The notes under the pieces are model-generated. The model was given only the letters and a program-made list of their open reading frames with translations, was not told the origin of the DNA and searched no databases. Of a DNA stretch of 64,000 bases, positions 58,986 to 64,000 are shown piece by piece. Position 1 is the stretch's first letter; every line of letters starts with the position of its first letter. Made by a program: the position numbers and the translations under genes. This DNA comes from Lobosporangium transversale (lineage: Eukaryota; Mortierellomycota; Mortierellomycetes; Mortierellales; Mortierellaceae): NCBI RefSeq assembly GCF_002105155.1, contig NW_019028991.1:310001-374000 (forward strand), in the 5' to 3' direction.

Positions 58986-61202
58986 ATGACACGCGCAAGG
59001 CAACTTCAAAAGACTAGGTCGGCTGCAGCTCTCGCTGCCAAAGCAACAACGACATTACGACAGCGGCGTCCGAAGACAAAGGATTCTCTTGCCAAGGAAA
59101 AACGTATCCGACAATTGGATGAGGCTATCGTCACAGGAGATATTGAGAAACTACGAAAACTATCCGTCACCGGCGCTGGATTTGTGAACCATGCTATCCG
59201 AAGACGAGCATGGTTCGTTACAAAAAAAAAATGTCTTCAACCCTTTTTTTATTTTTTTTCTCTTGTTCTATTTTTTCAACTGCTCAAAAAGATTGCTCTT
59301 TTTTAAATATGTGTCTGCGTATGAAAATAGGCCTTTGTTGTTACGCACTCATGTTCCCAGGAAACACCTTGGTCTAGGTATCATAAAGCTTTCTCATGAT
59401 TTTCATTGTTGGTACTAGATATTCATTAACCTAGATGCTGACGCTTTCCTTCCTTTGTTTTTATTACTACTATTATATTACTTCAACCCCTTCCATTTAA
59501 CTTCTTACACGCCATTAGACTCTGCAACTGAACACAAGGATGAGGAACAGGTTCGATTAGACATCGTTCGATCATTCACGCATCTGCCTATGGAAACGAG
59601 TGAGTTTTTTGAGGAAGGATAGAGGATGATAGGAGACAAAGACAAAGACAAAAAAAAAAAAAAAAAAAAAAAAAATCGAAAAAGGAAAAGCAAAAAGAAA
59701 TGAATTGTGGAAATAACTGGGAGACGGGGAGAATAGATATTAGAACAATGATGTTGTCAAGGAAACTATTAAAACAAAAGACCGGGATTAACATAAAATA
59801 ACCTTCCCCCCTCTTCTCCTTCTCTCTTCCTCATCTCCTTGAAAAACTGTTCGCCATTAGAAAGTCAACAGGCAGCCAAGAAGCAAAAGCAGGAAGAGCT
59901 CTTTCATGTGATTGTAGATGTACTGCATCGACACCCAAAATTGTCTTACTACCAAGTAAGCTCATAACTCAAAGTCCATGCACTAAAAAAAAAAAAAAAA
60001 AAAAAAAAAATACTCTTCATCTGAATGGTATCCATGCTTCCTCTTTGGCTGATCACGCTTTCTTGCTTTCTTCGTTCATTGCGGACAACTAGGGCTTTCA
60101 TGATGTTTGCACGTGTTTAATGATAGTTTTGGGCAAAGAGGCTGCTACAATGGCAGCAGAAAGTATGGCCATGTTCTTTTTCAGGGACTGTATGCTCAAT
60201 AACTTGGAGCCGGTACTCGATCAACTGTCATTGATGACAACCTTACTCAAAACAGAAGCCCCTGAGGTGCAAGAGTTTCTTGACAGGTAAAGTCTCGAAC
60301 ATCTACATGTAGTGTTCTTTTACATAAAGGATGGTTAACGCCATTTCCTCGCATCTCTGTTTTCTTTTTTTTTTTTTTTTGTTATTATTTCGCCACTTTA
60401 GGTCAGAAACGCTTCCATTCTTCCCGTTGAGCTGGGTCATCACATGGTGTTCTCACGATCTTCAGGATTTTGAAAAGATCGCACGGATATATGATTTTTT
60501 ATTGTGTTTCAATCCACTCATGTCTATTTATCTTGCTGCTGCTGTAAGTATATCTGAATTTTTTAGACATCGGGTCCACTCTTTTTTTTTTGTTTTAGCT
60601 AATAAAGGGTGGTGAGGACTTTTTTTTTTTTTTCCCTTGAATTAGGTGGTGATATCACGAAGAGAGGAATTATTTGAGGTCGAATGTGATAATGCTATGG
60701 TCCACACGTTTTTGACAAAGTTCCCAAAAAACGTGGATATAGAACTGATAATATCGCATGCCCACCAGATGTACATGACCTATCCTCCCGAGAAGCTTCA
60801 AAATTTGGCTCAAAATTGGCTAGATGAAAAGTAAGTTTGATTACTTCTATTCCGAAATTATCTTCTTAGGAAACGCGTCTTAACTTTATATACTATACAA
60901 TTTAGCTCTTGCGTAAATACATTCAATAAGCCAAAGACAAGTCTTTACGACAATGTCGATGAAAAGGCTTTTTCAACTCCAGTTGATTTCGAGCCCATCG
61001 ATGAATTGTTGGGCAGCCCTCGAGTCAAAAGAACCAACGGAACCTCTGCGCTTTCCAACTACCCCAAGAATGCATTGGATTTATACCGCAAAAATATGCT
61101 CACTATGGTTGCTGTATCAGCTGCTTCTATTGGCACAGCTGCATTACTCCTCTTGAACTCTCCCGTGTTCAGAGAATGGCTAAATAATGCCACTTTCCAT
61201 TG

Positions 61203-61203
<1 letters not shown>
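58986..61203 (+). CDS. TBC1D20/Gyp8-like Rab GTPase-activating protein
   Basis: Eight exons, 58986-59212, 59331-59377, 59519-59599, 59861-59955, 60093-60286, 60402-60543, 60646-60830 and 60906-61203, give 422 residues with matching phases. TBC proteins speed GTP hydrolysis by Rabs with an arginine and a glutamine finger, and both are present: VRLDIVRSF (Arg109) and LSYYQGFHD (Gln150). Other visible blocks are IRRRAWPLLL, VCTCLMIVLGKEAA, LSWVITWCSHDL and YDFLLCFNPLM. A C-terminal membrane anchor (MLTMVAVSAASIGTAALLLL) near the end is characteristic of TBC1D20 and yeast Gyp8, which act on Rab1/Ypt1 at the ER. The second exon is only 47 bp. A poly-A tract follows the stop within 3 bp (61204-61235). 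Confidence 0.93.
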
Positions 61204-61236
<33 letters not shown>

Positions 61237-61438
61237 AGACGACATGACACGATACGACAAAGTTATTTAGGCCCTAGTCCCAACCAATAATGTATACACA
61301 CGATCAATGATGAACTACTATGATAAGCAAACAAAAAAAAAAAAAAAAAAAAAAAAAAACTCAATACCATCACTACATTTTGATTGATGTTTTTAATAAG
61401 AAAAAGATGCAATATCATAGAGCAAAAATAGTATATCT

Positions 61439-61990
61439 TTAAACAACAGCAGCAAAATCGCCTTCTACGCCTTCCTGCATCACTGCAGCATGTCCCAAGA
61501 TGGTTACTGCACTGGCACCTAGAGTGATTAATATTATGAAAAAATATATATGTACGGACCAAAAATAAATATCTTACTGTGTTCCCAGTTCGTTAAAGTC
61601 GTAAATATTAACAAATCAGGACAAAAGGGAAAAAAAACTTACCAATGATCCAAAAGACAGTGCCAATGGTTGAGCTGATGAAGAAAAGAACTACAGAGAT
61701 ACCAATCAAGGCTGTTTTGAGTTGGCCTGGAAGGAATCTGGCCTGTCCAATGGTGATACCTTCTGGTGGGACCCTTTGAAGTCCAAACCAACCTCCAACT
61801 GCGAACACAACGCTGAACAATAACAAGAGATTTGTCAACCTAAAAGAAGAAACATTAATAAAAAAAATAAAAAAATAAAAAAAAAAAAGGGTTCAGTATT
61901 GTTCAATCACCAGAGGGTCCAATAACATTCACATGCATGTTTTCGTGCTTTTTCCACGAGTACAATAACATCAACCCCAGAAGATATTTG

Positions 61991-62021
<31 letters not shown>

Positions 62022-62436
62022 AGAGAGAGAGACTTACAAACTGTAAGCTGTAATGGCAATGAACATCAAAAGATAGTTTCCTTGAAAGTAGTTGAGATTG
62101 TAGTTGAATCTTGAAGTAATGCCTATTTTGTTTAAAAAAGAATAGGTTAACTAACCAATCATTTGCATATACAGACAAGATGCAGCTATCCAGCTTCAGA
62201 AGGAATGATATCACAAAAAGAAATTTACTTGAAAAGCCATTGGGCCAAGAGAACCTATTCTTGTCAAAGAATTCTGAAAAGGGTCGCAAGGATGAGAGAC
62301 GCTCCTCTTTCAGTTTCTGAAGATAACCAAGACCGAAGGAAGAGGCGGATGAGACAGCAGCGGAGGCCTGTTCTGAGGAAGGGAATCCGCCTGTGAAAGG
62401 GTTTGTTGGAAGAGTAGTGTAAGCAGGTGCTGCCAT
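61439..62436 (-). CDS. PRA1/Yip3 family membrane protein
   Basis: Four minus-strand exons, 62436-62229, 62122-62038, 61839-61643 and 61518-61439, give 189 residues with matching phases. PRA1 proteins are small ER-Golgi proteins that bind prenylated Rabs and help them onto membranes. The layout is typical: a soluble N-terminus, LRPFSEFFDKNRFSWPNGF, then SRFNYNLNYFQGNYLLMFIAI, then two hydrophobic hairpins (LTNLLLLFSVVFAVGGWFGL and LIGISVVLFFISSTIGTVFW) and the tail ASAVTILGHAAV. It lies tail-to-tail with the TBC gene (235 bp), another Rab regulator; this pairing may be coincidence. The second intron has a long poly-A tract on the plus strand (61989-62018) followed by a GA repeat. Confidence 0.93.
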
Positions 62437-63825
62437 GGTTGTGATACAATTAAATATTATATTGATTATGTGTCAACTATTGAATGAATGAACAAATGGA
62501 TGAACAAATGAATGAAAGAAAATGAATGGAGATGTGTAGTTTAGTTTTTTAGGGCTAGAGGTGTTGATGGAGAACAAAGTAAAAAGAAAGAAAGAAAAAA
62601 GAAGACACACAAATGTCACGCCCTTTTTTTTTTTTTATTGTGCAATGTATTGAAGTGGATATTAGATCTCAGTCAGGCACGAAATATGCCACGTCGTACG
62701 TCTGCGCCTACGCCTGTGCTCTCTCAACTCTTGGCTTCTTAGCCTTGGCAATGATCTACGCACATACACATCAACAGTTTTATCTTTTTTAAAAAAACAT
62801 CCTATTCATCAATTATCCATATTTATATATATATACTTTGGTGTATTTGCACAGCTTACACATGAGTATCATACACATGTATCATATATTTAATAATAAT
62901 AATGAAAAAAAGTCATGTCTCCTTGCTTATAAATGTACACATAACACTTCTCCTTGCTTCCAATTGATCCTATATCTCATCATACGCTCTTCAGTTCACC
63001 ACTGTGTTTTGCCTCAGCATTATCAATGTTCAAATTTTGCTGAAAAGTGTGCTTCACCACAAATATCAAGCACTGTTTAATTGTTGAAGTGGGAGGCTTG
63101 ATCCAATCGTCTTTACAAAGATTACACGTGATCTTCAAAATTTATGAAGAATAATTCGCTGTGGACCAAGCTCCTTCTTTCGCTGTTATTAAGATTCAGA
63201 ATGGTACAGACCTCTCAATAGTGATGGATAATGGATACAGAGGATATTTTGATCATCCATGCATCCATCAAAATGAAACAACTATCTGTTACCATCAGAT
63301 ATCACAGGAAGCTCTTATACTTTCCTCATGACAGGATTCAAATCATTCAATCTATGACATCTCAATCATCGGCAAACCTTTCTAATGGATTTAATTCGTT
63401 AAAAGGAAAAAAAAAAAAAAAAAAAAAAAAAGAGGATGTCGACAGGATTCACTATTTTATTTATTTTTGCAAACTTGTAATTCAGACAAAACATCGTTAA
63501 GGATTTCTCACAAAAAAAAAAAAAAAAAAAGGCTGTTACAGATGGACATAATGAAAATAAACCAGTAGCCACAATACTGCAACACTCTGGCACCTATTTT
63601 TTCAACTGGACAGAGGGAAAAATACGGATCTTTAGTAATAAAGAAGAAGAAAAAAAGAAAAAGCAAATTGATAATAGGGACAGGACTGGAACAGGACAGG
63701 AGAGAATCTCATTATTTTGAAGCGACAAAAGAACGAGGCAAAAAAAAAAAAAAAAAAAAAAGGATAGCCTTAATAACATATTCGTCCATATTTTGGATTC
63801 TATCCTTTTTCCTTTTCTTCTTTAG
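62437..63825. other. Divergent region, PRA1 to RPL11
   Basis: About 1.4 kb containing A/T tracts at 62621-62637, 63406-63431, 63511-63530 and 63740-63761. The first coding exon and 5' intron of RPL11 must lie in here. One candidate start is ATG 63201 followed by GTACAG, which would leave an intron of about 620 bp. No other gene seen. Confidence 0.45.
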
Positions 63826-64000
63826 TCCGCCGAAGATCAGACCAACCAACAGAAGAACGTGATGCGCGAGTTGCGCCTCGAGAAGTTGGTTCTCAACATC
63901 TGTGTGGGTGAATCCGGAGACAGACTTACCCGTGCTGCCAAGGTGTTGGAACAGTTGACTGGTCAAACCCCTGTTTATTCCAAGGCCCGTTACACTGTCC
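63826..64000 (+). CDS. RPL11: 60S ribosomal protein uL5 (L11), partial
   Basis: The exon opens after CTTCTTTAG at 63826 and reads [16 protein letters not shown], then [19 protein letters not shown], then [19 protein letters not shown] and ARYTV to the window edge. This is the unmistakable N-terminal part of eukaryotic uL5/L11, which sits in the large subunit central protuberance and contacts 5S rRNA. The start codon must be in an upstream exon, with the intron probably right after the ATG, as is common in ribosomal protein genes. Most of the protein lies beyond the window. Confidence 0.95.

Noticed and set aside
1-64000. tRNA, rRNA, CRISPR or prophage features
   Set aside because: I searched by eye for tRNA T-arm boxes with cloverleaf partners, rRNA blocks and spaced direct repeats and found none; the repeats seen are simple tandem or homopolymer.

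Overview
This window is nuclear DNA of a filamentous or early-diverging fungus. It carries an FKS-type beta-1,3-glucan synthase, Tom20, a borealin/Nbl1-type passenger protein, an Asi-type RING ligase and a Boi-like SH3-SAM-PH protein. Genes are intron-rich (up to 16 exons), mostly with short GT-AG introns of about 60-220 bp. There is no operon structure and no sign of prokaryotic, plasmid or viral content. Intron density argues against budding yeast, and the gene set would fit Mucoromycota or Mortierellomycota, but I cannot prove a genus. Homopolymer A/T tracts of 20-30 bp occur throughout introns and intergenic DNA.

Layout, left to right: a partial Ser-rich ORF off the left edge (minus); a secreted double-psi beta-barrel protein (plus); FKS glucan synthase (minus, 3603-9242); a 3 kb gene-poor stretch with decayed coding-like scraps; RPS27/eS27 (plus); a Tom20-MYND-SET fusion (plus); an Ulp2-like SUMO protease (plus); a SETD9-like SET protein (plus); prohibitin-2 (minus); an Asi1/Asi3-like membrane RING protein (plus); a borealin-like protein (minus); Lunapark (plus); TAF4 (plus); a D-2-hydroxyacid dehydrogenase (plus); Rad52 (minus); an unresolved, perhaps decaying locus at 44.0-45.4 kb; a Boi-like SH3-SAM-PH-CH protein (plus); clathrin heavy chain (minus); mitochondrial uS8m (plus); a TBC1D20/Gyp8-like Rab GAP (plus); a PRA1 family protein (minus); and the first visible exon of RPL11/uL5 running off the right edge (plus).

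Most of these are conserved housekeeping genes of membrane traffic and ER shape (clathrin, TBC, PRA1, Lunapark), mitochondria (Tom20, prohibitin, uS8m), chromatin and genome care (TAF4, Rad52, borealin, Ulp2), cell wall and polarity (FKS, Boi-like) and translation. I joined exons by hand using splice signals and reading-frame phase. In all complete models the summed exon length is a multiple of three, which supports the joins, but no transcript data were available. The points most worth a second look are the Tom20-MYND-SET fusion with altered SET motifs, an Asp-to-Asn change in the Ulp2-like catalytic triad, a CH domain added to a Boi-like protein, and stop codons embedded in splice donors.
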